Assembly: GCA_016875165.1 (NCBI GenBank)
Contig: VGSF01000001.1
Location: 83,097 to 147,096 of the forward strand
Source: Deltaproteobacteria bacterium
GTDB taxonomy: Bacteria > Desulfobacterota > SM23-61
Length of the DNA stretch: 64,000 nt
Reading direction: 5' to 3'
Positions 1 to 7,969 of the stretch are shown here, piece by piece. Positions within the stretch are counted from its first letter, which is position 1, and every line of letters starts with the position of its first letter. Position numbers and translations under genes: made by a program. The notes beneath the pieces are model-generated. The model was not told where the DNA came from. It made no database searches and saw only the letters and a list, made by a program, of their open reading frames with translations.

Positions 1-1
1 A

Positions 2-1114
2 ACCGGCGGGGGATTTTCCGCAGCCGCTCTGGGGGGATGGTTGCCGGTGAAAAATTATTCGACCAGCCTTTTCCCGGAGCACGAAAAATTTGACGGCCAA
101 TACCTGCGCACCCACTTTAAAATGAAGCACAACCCCTGCTGGGCCTGCCAGCTTCGTCATTGTAAGCTCTGCAAGGTCACGGAGGGGCCCTATGCCGGCT
201 TAGAAGGGGAGGAGCCGGAATACGAAGGGCTGGCAACATGGGGGCCGGTAATCGGGAATACGGACCCGGGGGCCACTGTCATGCTCAACCAGTTCAATGA
301 CCAGATGGGCATGGACCTAAACGAGGCCGGTTGGACCATAGGTTGGGCGATGGAATGCTACGAGAAAGGGGCGTTGACCAAAAAAGATCTGGATGGCCTG
401 GAGATGACCTGGGGAAACGCAGAGGCGGTCAAAGAGATGTTGCAGCGGATCGCCAACAGGCAGGGCATCGGCGACCTTCTGGCCGAAGGGGTGAAGAGGG
501 CTTCGGAAAAAATCGGGGGAGAAGCGGTTAACTGGGCCATCTACACCCATACCGGCGCAGCGCCCCGCAGCCATGACCACCGCGGGCGCTGGTGCGAGAT
601 GCTGGATACATGCGTCTCCAACACCAGTACCATCGAGGCCACCCGGGGAGGAGTTTTCCCGGAACGGCTCGGGTATCCTCCTGTGTTCGACAAGTTTTCT
701 CCCTGGGAGGTTGCCGTAATCAACGCCAAGGAAAACGGCTGGCTGCAGTTTGTGGACTGCCTGGGAATTTGTTCCTTTTGCTGCCCAAACCGGGGGCTGA
801 CCGTCCAAGCCACAAATGCAGTGACAGGGTGGGATCTGGATTTGCAAAGCGCTACCCACATCGGGCGGAGGATCGTCAACCTCCTGCGGGTCTTCAATAT
901 TCGTCATGGGCTCAACCCTGCCCTGGAAAGACCATCAGCCCGATATAGCTCAACGCCGGTGGATGGACCGGTAAAAGGCCGACCCATCGGGCCGTTCTTT
1001 GATTTCATGGTACGAACCTACCGGGAATTGATGGGCTGGGACCCGAAGACCGGCAGACCTCTCCCGCAGACTCTTAAGTCCTTGGAATTGGAAGAACTTA
1101 TTGAGAGAATCTGA
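2..1114 (+). CDS. Aldehyde ferredoxin oxidoreductase family protein, C-terminal part (5' truncated by window edge)
   Basis: The reading frame is open from the first bases, so the start lies outside the window. About 370 residues remain, matching domains 2 and 3 of tungsten/molybdopterin aldehyde:ferredoxin oxidoreductases, which oxidise aldehydes to acids with ferredoxin as acceptor. The first in-frame residues resemble the family segment ending in LPVKNY. Counting from the TTG at 41, cysteines at 33, 36 and 41 (CWACQLRHC) and a later DCLGICSFCC segment are the probable ligands of the [4Fe-4S] cluster. The first motif is CX2CX4C, one residue longer than the CX2CX3C known from Pyrococcus AOR. 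A thymidylate synthase-like gene follows on the same strand after 155 bp. The substrate cannot be told from sequence. Family assignment is firm; subfamily is open. Confidence 0.9.
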   Translation, partial: TGGGFSAAALGGWLPVKNYSTSLFPEHEKFDGQYLRTHFKMKHNPCWACQLRHCKLCKVTEGPYAGLEGEEPEYEGLATWGPVIGNTDPGATVMLNQFNDQMGMDLNEAGWTIGWAMECYEKGALTKKDLDGLEMTWGNAEAVKEMLQRIANRQGIGDLLAEGVKRASEKIGGEAVNWAIYTHTGAAPRSHDHRGRWCEMLDTCVSNTSTIEATRGGVFPERLGYPPVFDKFSPWEVAVINAKENGWLQFVDCLGICSFCCPNRGLTVQATNAVTGWDLDLQSATHIGRRIVNLLRVFNIRHGLNPALERPSARYSSTPVDGPVKGRPIGPFFDFMVRTYRELMGWDPKTGRPLPQTLKSLELEELIERI

Positions 1115-1269
1115 GTTGGGAAAGATTAAATTAGCCACCGAAGGCACAGAGATCACAGAGTTCTTAAAACCAAAAAAATAAAGGACAAGTGTCAAGAGCC
1201 TAAAGCAATCCACCTGGGGCGGAGAGCTTTGTACTTGGCCATCCCAAATTTGATTTTTAAGGGTGATTG

Positions 1270-1956
1270 ATGAAAATTGAATGTATTGAAGCGCGAGATT
1301 TACCTGACGCCTGGTTCCAGTGCGTGTACCGTATCCTCGATTCCGGCCATGTTTACGAGATTGACAAAGGGAGCTTTGAGGGTCAGAAGAGGCGGGAGTT
1401 TGACTTTGTTGTGGTGAAGATCAATTTTCCCGGAACCCGCCCGCTGATTCCGGATATCCCTCCTGGTCTGGGGATTCCCGCTCCCACGACCATGGAATAC
1501 GTCGACCAATATATGCGCTACTGGATAACCGATGAACGGGAAAAGAGCGAGACCTACACCTACGGCGAACGGTTGACCAACCCCAAGATCAATGAAGTTC
1601 CTTTAGGCGTAAACCCCGTAGAGGAAGTGATCAAAATGTATAAGGCTGCGGGCCCGGGCACAAACCAGGCCACCATGGAGGTGGGCATGCCTCAGGACAT
1701 TCTAAATTCCGACCCTCCCTGCTTGCGTCTGATCGACACCCGGGTGCGTTATGGAAAGCTCCATTTCGTATTATATTTTCGCTCCTGGGACCTCTGGGCC
1801 GGCTTCCCGGCCAATCTGGCGGGAATCCAACTCCTGAAAGAATACATGGGCCGGCAGATCGGCGTGGAGGATGGAGAAATCATTGCCCTCTCCAAGGGGC
1901 TGCACTTGTATGAATACACCTGGGACTTAGCTAAATTGCGCACCTATCGGTCCTGA
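1270..1956 (+). CDS. Thymidylate synthase-like protein (short, archaeal-type)
   Basis: A 228-residue protein with the ThyA active-site layout: Cys151 in PPCL, an RSWD motif at 171-174, Asn182 in PANLAG, and HLY at 212-214. These correspond to the nucleophile, phosphate-binding arginine, dUMP-binding asparagine and His/Tyr pair of thymidylate synthases. It is shorter than E. coli ThyA (264) and the N-terminal 90 residues are unlike it, as in the archaeal-type enzymes. Expected reaction is methylation of dUMP (or a related pyrimidine nucleotide) with methylene-tetrahydrofolate. ATG at 1270 is chosen over the TTG at 1267. It follows the aldehyde oxidoreductase gene, with a short repeat-like segment (about 1133-1170) between them. 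Confidence 0.75.
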   Translation: MKIECIEARDLPDAWFQCVYRILDSGHVYEIDKGSFEGQKRREFDFVVVKINFPGTRPLIPDIPPGLGIPAPTTMEYVDQYMRYWITDEREKSETYTYGERLTNPKINEVPLGVNPVEEVIKMYKAAGPGTNQATMEVGMPQDILNSDPPCLRLIDTRVRYGKLHFVLYFRSWDLWAGFPANLAGIQLLKEYMGRQIGVEDGEIIALSKGLHLYEYTWDLAKLRTYRS

Positions 1957-1999
1957 GGGAAAAGCTTTCACCGCAGAGACCGCTGAGATTCGAAATTAT

Positions 2000-2437
2000 G
2001 TAACACTTTAGCTCTTTGAAAAAAGGTGTGTTGTAAAGGCTATGCTTTTTCCGCGACCTTGCGCGGAAAAAGTGGCCCGCCTCAAGCGGGCAGCCAAAAT
2101 GCTTCAAATCCCCCCTAACCCCCCTTTTTTAAAGGGGGGATGGGGGGATTTTCTGGTGCCAAGAAGTTTCCTTCTTACAAACATGTTTGTATTAATGAGG
2201 CGCTAAGCGCCTAAGGGATTCCCAGGGGCCGGGGGCCAGAGCGGAACGCTTGGAATCATTAGGCGCTTATTTCTCCGCATATGGGGCGGGAAAGAACCCC
2301 CGCCTCCTCCGGAGGAAAAGATCTTCTGTCTTCGTGGCCAAGCGGAACCCCAACCGATGCTTCCGGCGCGTTCCGCTCTAACCCCCGGCCCTCAACAAAG
2401 GCTTTAATACCATTTTTTTAAATCGCTAAACTGTTAC
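2000..2437. repeat. Palindromic element A, copy 1 (interrupted by element B)
   Basis: The ends are inverted repeats: GTAACACTTTAGCTCTTTG at 2000 and its near-complement ending in CTAAACTGTTAC at 2437. Inside lie a GC-rich arm pair (GGGGCCGGGGGCCAGAGCGG against CCGCTCTAACCCCCGGCCC) and an internal hairpin made of GGGGCGGG and CCCCCGCC. Removing the roughly 170-bp inserted element leaves about 265 bp, matching copies at 55869 and 61455. It fills most of the gene-free stretch 1957-2691. Confidence 0.8.
2041..2211. repeat. Multi-hairpin element B, copy 1, inserted in element A
   Basis: Five consecutive self-complementary segments are visible: TTTTTCCGCG/CGCGGAAAAA; GCCCGC/GCGGGC; a CCCCCCTAACCCCCC arm with its complement; the palindrome ACAAACATGTTTGT; and AGGCGCTAAGCGCCT. 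A second copy at 7239-7404 shows the same order. Comparison with uninterrupted element A places the insertion between GTAAAGGC and CTAAGGGATTCC. Confidence 0.75.
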
Positions 2438-2499
2438 GAAATTATAATCATTAGCCTTTTTGGGTTTAATACAACGGCATTAAATGTCTTTACATCTTC

Positions 2500-2592
2500 A
2501 CGTCGTCTTTGCGAGCCCAAAGGGCATGGCAATCCCTCTTTTCTTGGGATTGTTTTGCCGTCCCGCATGGCAGGACTCCTCGCAATGACAAT
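2500..2592. repeat. Degenerate copy of the GTCATTGCGAG...CGCAATGAC palindromic repeat
   Basis: Contains TTTGCGAGCCC, GGCAATCC, a central TTGGGATTG and CCTCGCAATGACA. This is the layout of the short palindromic repeat seen better at 7422-7530 and 19673-19769. Nothing else was recognised in 2438-2691 apart from a short CTCTGCG-type repeat at about 2643-2680. Confidence 0.5.
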
Positions 2593-2691
2593 TTATTTAA
2601 TGCGGTTGTATTAGTTCATTATTTGTTCTCAGAATAATTTTTCTCTGCGACCTTAGCGCCCTCTGCGGTTAAAAATTGCAAATTCTTAGAA

Positions 2692-3297
2692 ATGGAAAGA
2701 AAGATTAAGGAAATCCTGGCTTCCCGGACTAAAAATTGCCTTAAGGTTCAGGGCCTGAAGCGCGCGGCAGTTCTTGTTCCGCTTTTTAAGAAAGGCGATG
2801 AGTATCATATTCTTTTCACCAAGCGGACGGACATAGTAGAACACCACAAAGGTCAGATTTCTTTTCCCGGGGGACGGCAGGACCAAAAAGACAAAGACCT
2901 CCTAAATACTGCCCTGCGCGAGGCCCAGGAAGAAATGGGGATCAAAAAAGAGGATGTGCGTCTCCTGGGAGAGTTAGACGATTCCTTAACGGCCACAACG
3001 GACTTCTGTATCTCTCCTTTCGTCGCCTTCATTCCTTATCCCTACCCATTCCAGATAAATCCTCACGAGATCGAAGAAGTAATCGAAGCGCCCCTTTTAG
3101 CATTTCTGGATGGTGATAAATTCCGCCAGGAGGTCATAGTGAGAAACGGAGATCCCTTCCCGGTCTATTTTTACCAATACCAGGGCCACACTATCTGGGG
3201 CGCCACAGCCAGGATCTTAAAACAGTTGTTGGATTTGCTGCCGGAGGAAGGGGAAAAGCAGAATACAGAAGACAGGAGTCAGAATTCAGGAGAATAA
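2692..3297 (+). CDS. Nudix hydrolase, CoA pyrophosphatase (NudL/YeaB) type
   Basis: 201 residues. LFTKR (41-45) followed by HKGQISFPGG is the signature found just upstream of the Nudix box in CoA-hydrolysing members. The Nudix box runs from G61 through REAQEEMG (76-83), with aspartate in place of the usual first glutamate, as in the E. coli NudL type. Expected reaction is hydrolysis of CoA or acyl-CoA to 3',5'-ADP and (acyl-)phosphopantetheine. No strong ribosome binding site precedes the ATG. The last 15 or so residues (EKQNTEDRSQNSGE) are low-complexity and lie in the left arm of a terminator-like inverted repeat, so the natural C-terminus may have been replaced. Confidence 0.85.
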   Translation: MERKIKEILASRTKNCLKVQGLKRAAVLVPLFKKGDEYHILFTKRTDIVEHHKGQISFPGGRQDQKDKDLLNTALREAQEEMGIKKEDVRLLGELDDSLTATTDFCISPFVAFIPYPYPFQINPHEIEEVIEAPLLAFLDGDKFRQEVIVRNGDPFPVYFYQYQGHTIWGATARILKQLLDLLPEEGEKQNTEDRSQNSGE

Positions 3298-3336
3298 CAT
3301 AAAAAGTATTATTCTGAATTCTGTCTCCTGTTTTTC
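3272..3336 (+). terminator. Terminator-like inverted repeat between convergent genes
   Basis: ACAGGAGTCAGAATTCAG on the left pairs with CTGAATTCTGTCTCCTGT on the right with one mismatch, extended by AATA/TATT across a three-base bulge, and is followed by five T. It lies between the convergent Nudix gene and the korC stop. The left arm is inside the Nudix reading frame. Confidence 0.5.
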
Positions 3337-3940
3337 AGATCTGGTCGTGGTCTTCGGAGGGTTCTTCAAAGACGAGGGTTTTTTGAATCTCTTGGGCGGC
3401 CTTGACTCCTTCTTCGAAAGCCAGTTTATTCATCTTTTCCGTCCCCGGCGGAATCCGGGCCATCACCGCAGCTTCCATAGATTCTCTCCCGACAATTCCT
3501 GCTCCGGCCGGCATGGCCGGGATGAGCTGGCTCAAAGTCCCTAACGCTACAATGTTGGCCATCTGCTCCCGTCCGCACTTCTCCCTGGCGATCCGGGTAA
3601 AGGGAATTTGCACCACCCGGGGATTGGACGTCTGGGTGACCAGCAGGGAATCCACCACCAGGATTCCCGTCGGTTTCAGTTCAGGAGCGGATTCATCGCA
3701 GGCCATCTGATTCATGGCCAGGAGCAAATCCAAGCCCATGGCTTTGGGATAATCTATCTCGTTTTCACTGATCACCACATCCGCCCGGCTCGTTCCTCCG
3801 CGGGCTGCCGGGCCATAACTGACAATTTGCACAACGTGCTTTCCCTCATAAATACCAGCGGCTTCAGCCAGAATAATTCCCGCCAGCACTATTCCTTGCC
3901 CGCCTGTGCCGCTAAACCTGATTTCGAAACGATCTAACAT
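3335..3940 (-). CDS. korC: 2-oxoacid:ferredoxin oxidoreductase gamma subunit (operon 1)
   Basis: 201 residues with the N-terminal GTGGQGI motif (11-17) and YGPAARGGTSRADVVIS segment of the pyruvate/ketoisovalerate oxidoreductase gamma domain. It completes a four-subunit enzyme oxidising a 2-oxoacid plus CoA to an acyl-CoA with reduction of ferredoxin. Last gene of the minus-strand series sucD-korD-korA-korB-korC, 59 bp after korB. Its position with sucD suggests 2-oxoglutarate as substrate, but that is inference. A C-terminal acidic tail follows the domain. Confidence 0.88.
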   Translation of the reverse strand: MLDRFEIRFSGTGGQGIVLAGIILAEAAGIYEGKHVVQIVSYGPAARGGTSRADVVISENEIDYPKAMGLDLLLAMNQMACDESAPELKPTGILVVDSLLVTQTSNPRVVQIPFTRIAREKCGREQMANIVALGTLSQLIPAMPAGAGIVGRESMEAAVMARIPPGTEKMNKLAFEEGVKAAQEIQKTLVFEEPSEDHDQI

Positions 3941-3999
3941 AACCGCTCTCTTATGTGCCTAAAGTGAATTTTATTTTTTACTCCGCACTTCGAACTGTA

Positions 4000-4893
4000 T
4001 TATTGTTTATCCAAAGCTTCCCGCCGCTCGCTTTCTTCTTTCTCTTCTTTGGTCAGTTGCAGGGAAAGGGCATTCTTGGCCTTCTGCCGCACCTTATTGT
4101 ACTGTTCCAGATAGCTGGGCGCTTCCCGATCAACCAGGATGCCGATTTCAAATTTTCCTTCCATTTCTTCCGGACTCATCTTCCTGGCCTTCTCCACGGG
4201 AACGGCGCTGTCCCGCTGCTGTTTCATCATCTCGATCTGGTTGCCCAGTTTGTTCAGCCGGCCATAGTGGGTATGGCACTGGCTGATGACCTCTACCACG
4301 CTGAAACCATTTTTCAGCAGGGCTTTTTCGATAAGCCCGTCCAGCTGCCTTACATGATATACGGTCCCGCGGGCGGCGAAGACGGCTCCGGCGCACACGG
4401 CCAGTTGGGCGATGTTGAAGGAATGTTCCACCGAACCATAAACGGCCGTGGTAGCCCGCTGCCCGTAGGGCGTTGTCGGAGAATACTGCCCGCCGGTCAT
4501 GCCGTAAATGTTGTTATTCACGATGATGGCGGTCAGGTCCAGATTCCTGCGGGCCGCATGAATAAAATGATTTCCGCCGATGGCCGTGGCATCGCCATCC
4601 CCCATGATGATGATAACTTTCAGCTCAGGCTTGGCCAGTTTAACTCCTGTGGCAAAAGTCAAGGCCCGGCCATGGGTGGTGTGCAAGGTGTTAAAGTCCA
4701 CATAGACCGGGAGTCTTCCCGAACAGCCAATGCCTGAAACCAGGACCACCTCGTCCTTGGCATAACCGAGATGGTCAATGGCCCGGATCAACGACCCCAG
4801 GAGAATGCCGATCCCGCATCCTCCGCACCAGACGTGCGGAAATTTTTTATCATGACGAAGATATTTGTAGATGAGGGGGCGATCTTCGATCAT
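4000..4893 (-). CDS. korB: 2-oxoacid:ferredoxin oxidoreductase beta subunit, TPP-binding (operon 1)
   Basis: 297 residues. CGGCGIGILLGSL near the N-terminus and the GDGDATAIGGNH...NNNIYGMTGGQ region are the thiamine diphosphate/Mg-binding signature of KorB-type subunits. It also carries the conserved SGIGCSGR segment. Its ATG overlaps the korA stop (ATGA), showing translational coupling. A charged C-terminal extension of about 40 residues follows the catalytic domain. It supplies the TPP active site of the heterotetramer. Confidence 0.92.
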   Translation of the reverse strand: MIEDRPLIYKYLRHDKKFPHVWCGGCGIGILLGSLIRAIDHLGYAKDEVVLVSGIGCSGRLPVYVDFNTLHTTHGRALTFATGVKLAKPELKVIIIMGDGDATAIGGNHFIHAARRNLDLTAIIVNNNIYGMTGGQYSPTTPYGQRATTAVYGSVEHSFNIAQLAVCAGAVFAARGTVYHVRQLDGLIEKALLKNGFSVVEVISQCHTHYGRLNKLGNQIEMMKQQRDSAVPVEKARKMSPEEMEGKFEIGILVDREAPSYLEQYNKVRQKAKNALSLQLTKEEKEESERREALDKQ

Positions 4894-6044
4894 TTCTTTT
4901 CCTCCTCGATTTTTTCCAGGATTTCCTGAGGGGTAATCATTGTTCCGTCGATCTTGTTCACGGCTAACACCGTGGTCATCCCCTGGTTGACCCTCTTGAC
5001 CTCCCGGGAGATCTGGCCCATGTTCATCTCCGGAACGAGCAGGGTCTTTTTGGCCCTGGTTAAAGGTTCAACAACCCTGCGGGGAAAAGGCCAGAGGGTG
5101 ATCAACTTCAGCAATCCCACTTTCAGGCCCCGGGCGCGACCTTCCACCATAGCTCGATGGGCAGACCGGAAAGTGCATCCATAAGCCACGATCACCAGAT
5201 CCGCATCTTCGGTGTGAAAACTCTCGACGAGCTGGATGTCGGCAAAGTGAATGGAAATCTTGCGGAAGAGGCGGAGCAGGAAGGGTTCAATTTCGTCCTG
5301 CCTTAAAGTGGGAAATCCCCGGATGTCATGGACCAATCCGGTGACGTGATAACGATACCCCTCCCCGAAAATCCCCATGGGCGGCACTCCAAAACTGGTA
5401 TCTTCGTAAGGAAGGTACCACTCCGGCGGAACCGAAGGTTTAACCCGGTCAATGACCGTGACCTCGCTTGGTTCGGGCAAGACCACCTTTTCTCTCATGT
5501 GGGCCACCACTTCATCCATCAGGAAGATCACCGGTGTTCGGTATTTTTCCGAATAATTAAAAGCTTTCACCGTGAGGGTAAAACATTCCAGGACCGAGCT
5601 GGGAGAGAGCACGATGATAGGGTGATCCCCGTGGGTGCCCCAGCGGGCTTGCATAACGTCTCCCTGCGAAGGATTCGTGGGCAGTCCCGTGCTGGGTCCG
5701 CCCCGCATCACGTTCACCACCACACAGGGGACTTCGGCCATACAGGCAAATCCCAGGTTCTCCTGCATCAAGGAAAATCCCGGCCCGGAAGTGGCGGTCA
5801 TGGATTTCACCCCTGCCAGAGATCCGCCGATCACCGCTCCCATGCTGGCGATCTCATCTTCCATCTGGATAAAAGTTCCGTCCACCTGGGGAAGCCGGTA
5901 AGAAAGGTGCTCGGCGATCTCCGAAGCGGGGGTGATCGGATAACCGGCGAAAAACCGGCATCCAGCGAGCAGGGCCCCTTCGGCGCAGGCTTCGTTCCCT
6001 TGCATGAGCTGAGCTTTCGGCTCAGGCTTTTTCGGTCTATTCAT
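4890..6044 (-). CDS. korA: 2-oxoacid:ferredoxin oxidoreductase alpha subunit (operon 1)
   Basis: About 384 residues. GNEACAEGALLAGCRFFAGY, then PITPASE, is the start of the alpha-subunit pyrimidine-binding domain, followed by QMEDEIASMGAVIGGSLAG and TATSGPGFSLMQE. ATG at 6044 is preferred to the TTG at 6059 because GAGGAAGGA sits just upstream. This makes it overlap the end of the ferredoxin gene by 8 bp. It overlaps korB by 4 bp at the other end. No fused gamma domain is present, since gamma is a separate gene. Confidence 0.9.
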   Translation of the reverse strand: MNRPKKPEPKAQLMQGNEACAEGALLAGCRFFAGYPITPASEIAEHLSYRLPQVDGTFIQMEDEIASMGAVIGGSLAGVKSMTATSGPGFSLMQENLGFACMAEVPCVVVNVMRGGPSTGLPTNPSQGDVMQARWGTHGDHPIIVLSPSSVLECFTLTVKAFNYSEKYRTPVIFLMDEVVAHMREKVVLPEPSEVTVIDRVKPSVPPEWYLPYEDTSFGVPPMGIFGEGYRYHVTGLVHDIRGFPTLRQDEIEPFLLRLFRKISIHFADIQLVESFHTEDADLVIVAYGCTFRSAHRAMVEGRARGLKVGLLKLITLWPFPRRVVEPLTRAKKTLLVPEMNMGQISREVKRVNQGMTTVLAVNKIDGTMITPQEILEKIEEEKK

Positions 6045-6303
6045 TCGTTCCTTCCTCAACCTTCTCCTCGGTTTTCCCCAAATCCTTATCTTCCTTCTTC
6101 CGGGGCGACTTCACATTAATGGCAAAATCCGGACAGCGCAATTGGCACAACTGGCACCCGGTGCATTGATCGGGATCTTTTAAATACGGGTTCCCGGCCT
6201 CATCCTGCGCCAGAACTTGGGCCGGACAGAAAGCCGCACAGATTCCGCACCGCTTGCACCAGCTCTTGTAAATTTCTATGGAATGTTTTCCCTTTTTGGC
6301 CAT
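6037..6303 (-). CDS. korD: 2x[4Fe-4S] ferredoxin-type delta subunit (operon 1)
   Basis: 88 residues with two cluster motifs, CKRCGICAAFCP and CTGCQLCQLRCP. This is the electron-transfer subunit that passes electrons from the 2-oxoacid oxidoreductase to free ferredoxin. The C-terminal 20 residues are charged and lie beyond the ferredoxin fold. It sits 4 bp after sucD and overlaps korA, so all five genes appear co-transcribed. Confidence 0.9.
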   Translation of the reverse strand: MAKKGKHSIEIYKSWCKRCGICAAFCPAQVLAQDEAGNPYLKDPDQCTGCQLCQLRCPDFAINVKSPRKKEDKDLGKTEEKVEEGTNE

Positions 6304-6307
6304 GGGT

Positions 6308-7195
6308 TTATGATCCTTTTCGTTCTTCTAATACTCTTTTAACCGTTCCACCCATGTCTGCTGGGTTTACAACTACCGTAGCTCCCGCAGCCCGCAGAGC
6401 CTCCATCTTCCCTTGAGCTGAACCCTTTGTTCCGGAGATGACCGCTCCGGCGTGCCCCATGCGCCGGCCAGGAGGAGCATTCTGCCCGGCGATGAAAGCT
6501 ATAACTGGTTTGGAAAAATGGTTGGATTTGATATACTCGGCAGCTTCTTCCTCGGCCTCCCCGCCGATCTCGCCTATGAGCATTACCGCCTCTGTCTTAG
6601 AGTCTTCGGCGAAAAGTTTCAGGACATCGACGAAAGTCATTCCAATAACCGGATCTCCGCCGATGCCCACACAGGTTGATTGGCCCAGGCCCAGGCGGGT
6701 TAGTTGATCAACAACCTCATAAGTTAATGTCCCGCTCTTGGAAATCACCCCGATTGTTCCCGGTTTATGTATGTATCCCGGTATGATGCCGATCTTACAT
6801 TTGCCCGGGGTGGTTACGCCCGGGCAATTTGGACCGAGCAGGCGGCTTTTTTTCCCGGCGAGGTATCCTTTGGCCATCACCATATCCAGAACAGGAATCC
6901 CATCCGTAATACAGACGATGAGTTCCAGCCCTGCATCCGCCGCCTCCATGATGGCATCGGCCGCATAAGGAGCGGGCACATAAATGACCGAAGCCTTCGC
7001 CCCTGTCTGCTGGACCGCTTCCGCAACGGTGTTAAAAATGGGGAGATCATCCATCTTCCCCCCGCCTTTTCCAGGGGTCACCCCCCCGACCATCTTTGTC
7101 CCATAAGCCACGGCCTGCCGGGTATGAAACATCCCCTGCTTTCCGGTAATTCCCTGGCATATAACCTTCGTGTTTTCGTCCACCAAGATACTCAT
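6308..7195 (-). CDS. sucD: Succinyl-CoA synthetase (ligase) alpha subunit
   Basis: 295 residues, the usual SucD length. GKQGMFHT near the N-terminus belongs to the CoA-binding domain, GPNCPGV is conserved, and His248 in GRRMGHAG is the phosphorylated catalytic histidine. With SucC it interconverts succinyl-CoA plus NDP/Pi and succinate plus NTP and CoA. Unusually it is not next to sucC (15469-16638), but heads the korDABC operon on the same strand. An AAGGAAC ribosome binding site precedes the ATG. The gene-free 522 bp upstream holds repeats and the promoter of the opposite operon. Confidence 0.93.
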   Translation of the reverse strand: MSILVDENTKVICQGITGKQGMFHTRQAVAYGTKMVGGVTPGKGGGKMDDLPIFNTVAEAVQQTGAKASVIYVPAPYAADAIMEAADAGLELIVCITDGIPVLDMVMAKGYLAGKKSRLLGPNCPGVTTPGKCKIGIIPGYIHKPGTIGVISKSGTLTYEVVDQLTRLGLGQSTCVGIGGDPVIGMTFVDVLKLFAEDSKTEAVMLIGEIGGEAEEEAAEYIKSNHFSKPVIAFIAGQNAPPGRRMGHAGAVISGTKGSAQGKMEALRAAGATVVVNPADMGGTVKRVLEERKGS

Positions 7196-7238
7196 GAAAA
7201 AGTTCCTTTTTTACGGAAGAAAAACTTTGATAATCTCC

Positions 7239-7404
7239 TATGCTTTTTCCGCGACCTTGCGCGGAAAAAGTGGCCCGCCTCAGGCGGGCAGCGAAAAGTC
7301 CTGAAATCCCCCCTAACCCCCCTTTGGCAAAGGGGGGAAGGGGGGATTTATCGGCAGACATTTCCTTCTTACAAACATGTTTGTATTAGTGAGGCGCTAA
7401 GCGC
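7239..7404. repeat. Multi-hairpin element B, copy 2
   Basis: Same order of hairpins as the copy at 2041: TTTTTCCGCG/CGCGGAAAAA, GCCCGCCTCAGGCGGGC, the CCCCCCTAACCCCCC arm pair, ACAAACATGTTTGT and GGCGCTAAGCGC. It lies in the spacer between the divergent sucD-kor operon and the second kor operon. Confidence 0.75.
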
Positions 7405-7421
7405 GTAAAAGTCGCGAAAGG

Positions 7422-7530
7422 GTCATTGCGAGTCCGCCTAAGGCCGACGAAGCAATCTCGTTTTTATAAATGCCCGAAAATACAAGATTGCTTCGTCGTC
7501 CCGCAAATGCGGCACTCCTCGCAATGACAA
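7422..7530. repeat. Palindromic repeat D, copy 1
   Basis: Begins GTCATTGCGAG, ends CTCGCAATGAC, with inner GAAGCAATCTCG and complementary AAGATTGCTTC. The same unit, in opposite orientation, is at 19673-19769. Together with element B it explains most of the 522-bp spacer 7196-7717. Confidence 0.7.
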
Positions 7531-7641
7531 GAACAGGACTTTTTACGAAACCATCAACTTTGCTTCATATTATTATTTGACCCCCCTTCCGTCAAGAAAA
7601 AAAGGCAGCCATTCCACCCTGAAGGACTTAGAAAAAAAAAC

Positions 7642-7671
7642 TTGACTATTCCTCTCTCCATAAGCGATATT
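7642..7671 (+). promoter_or_regulatory. Putative sigma-70 promoter of the second kor operon
   Basis: TTGACT (five of six to consensus), an 18-bp spacer, then GATATT (four of six). It lies about 50 bp before the TTG start of the ferredoxin-type subunit, which has GAAGGGAG as its ribosome binding site. Confidence 0.45.
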
Positions 7672-7717
7672 ACTTTTTAGGTTATGGAGATGCCGAAAAA
7701 GAAGGGAGATTTTAACC

Positions 7718-7966
7718 TTGCCGGATAAAGCAAAGAAGAAAGAAAAAGTAAAAAAGGCGGTGAACATCCACCTCAACCAGAAATGGTGCAAGGGATGCTA
7801 CATCTGCCTTGAAGTTTGCCCGAAGAAAGTCTTCGAGAAATCTTTGGAAGTTTCGGAGAAAGGGTTTAACCCTGTGGTTGCCGTTCATCCGGAGCTATGC
7901 ACTCACTGCCTCCAATGTGAGATGCTCTGCCCGGACCTAGCCATTAACGTCGAGAAAGAAGGTTGA
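7718..7966 (+). CDS. korD: 2x[4Fe-4S] ferredoxin-type delta subunit (operon 2)
   Basis: 82 residues starting at TTG, with GAAGGGAG upstream. Cluster motifs CKGCYICLEVCP and CTHCLQCEMLCP are followed by the DLAINVE ending typical of KorD. The N-terminus is lysine-rich (KAKKKEKVKK). First gene of a plus-strand korDABC operon with the same gene order as the minus-strand operon at 3335-6303. It is the electron outlet of the complex. Confidence 0.88.
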   Translation: MPDKAKKKEKVKKAVNIHLNQKWCKGCYICLEVCPKKVFEKSLEVSEKGFNPVVAVHPELCTHCLQCEMLCPDLAINVEKEG

Positions 7967-7969
7967 GGA

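Noticed and set aside
317..907. Long minus-strand open frame opposite the aldehyde oxidoreductase
   Set aside because: Lies wholly antisense to a clearly conserved gene and its translation has no recognisable domain.
2039..2213. CRISPR-like cluster of repeats with poly-C/poly-G units
   Set aside because: The units are different hairpins in a fixed order, present once each, without regular spacers or cas genes; it is a dispersed repeat element.
3955..4737. 260-codon plus-strand frame across korB
   Set aside because: Antisense to korB; composition is that of a shadow frame and the opposite strand has full family motifs.
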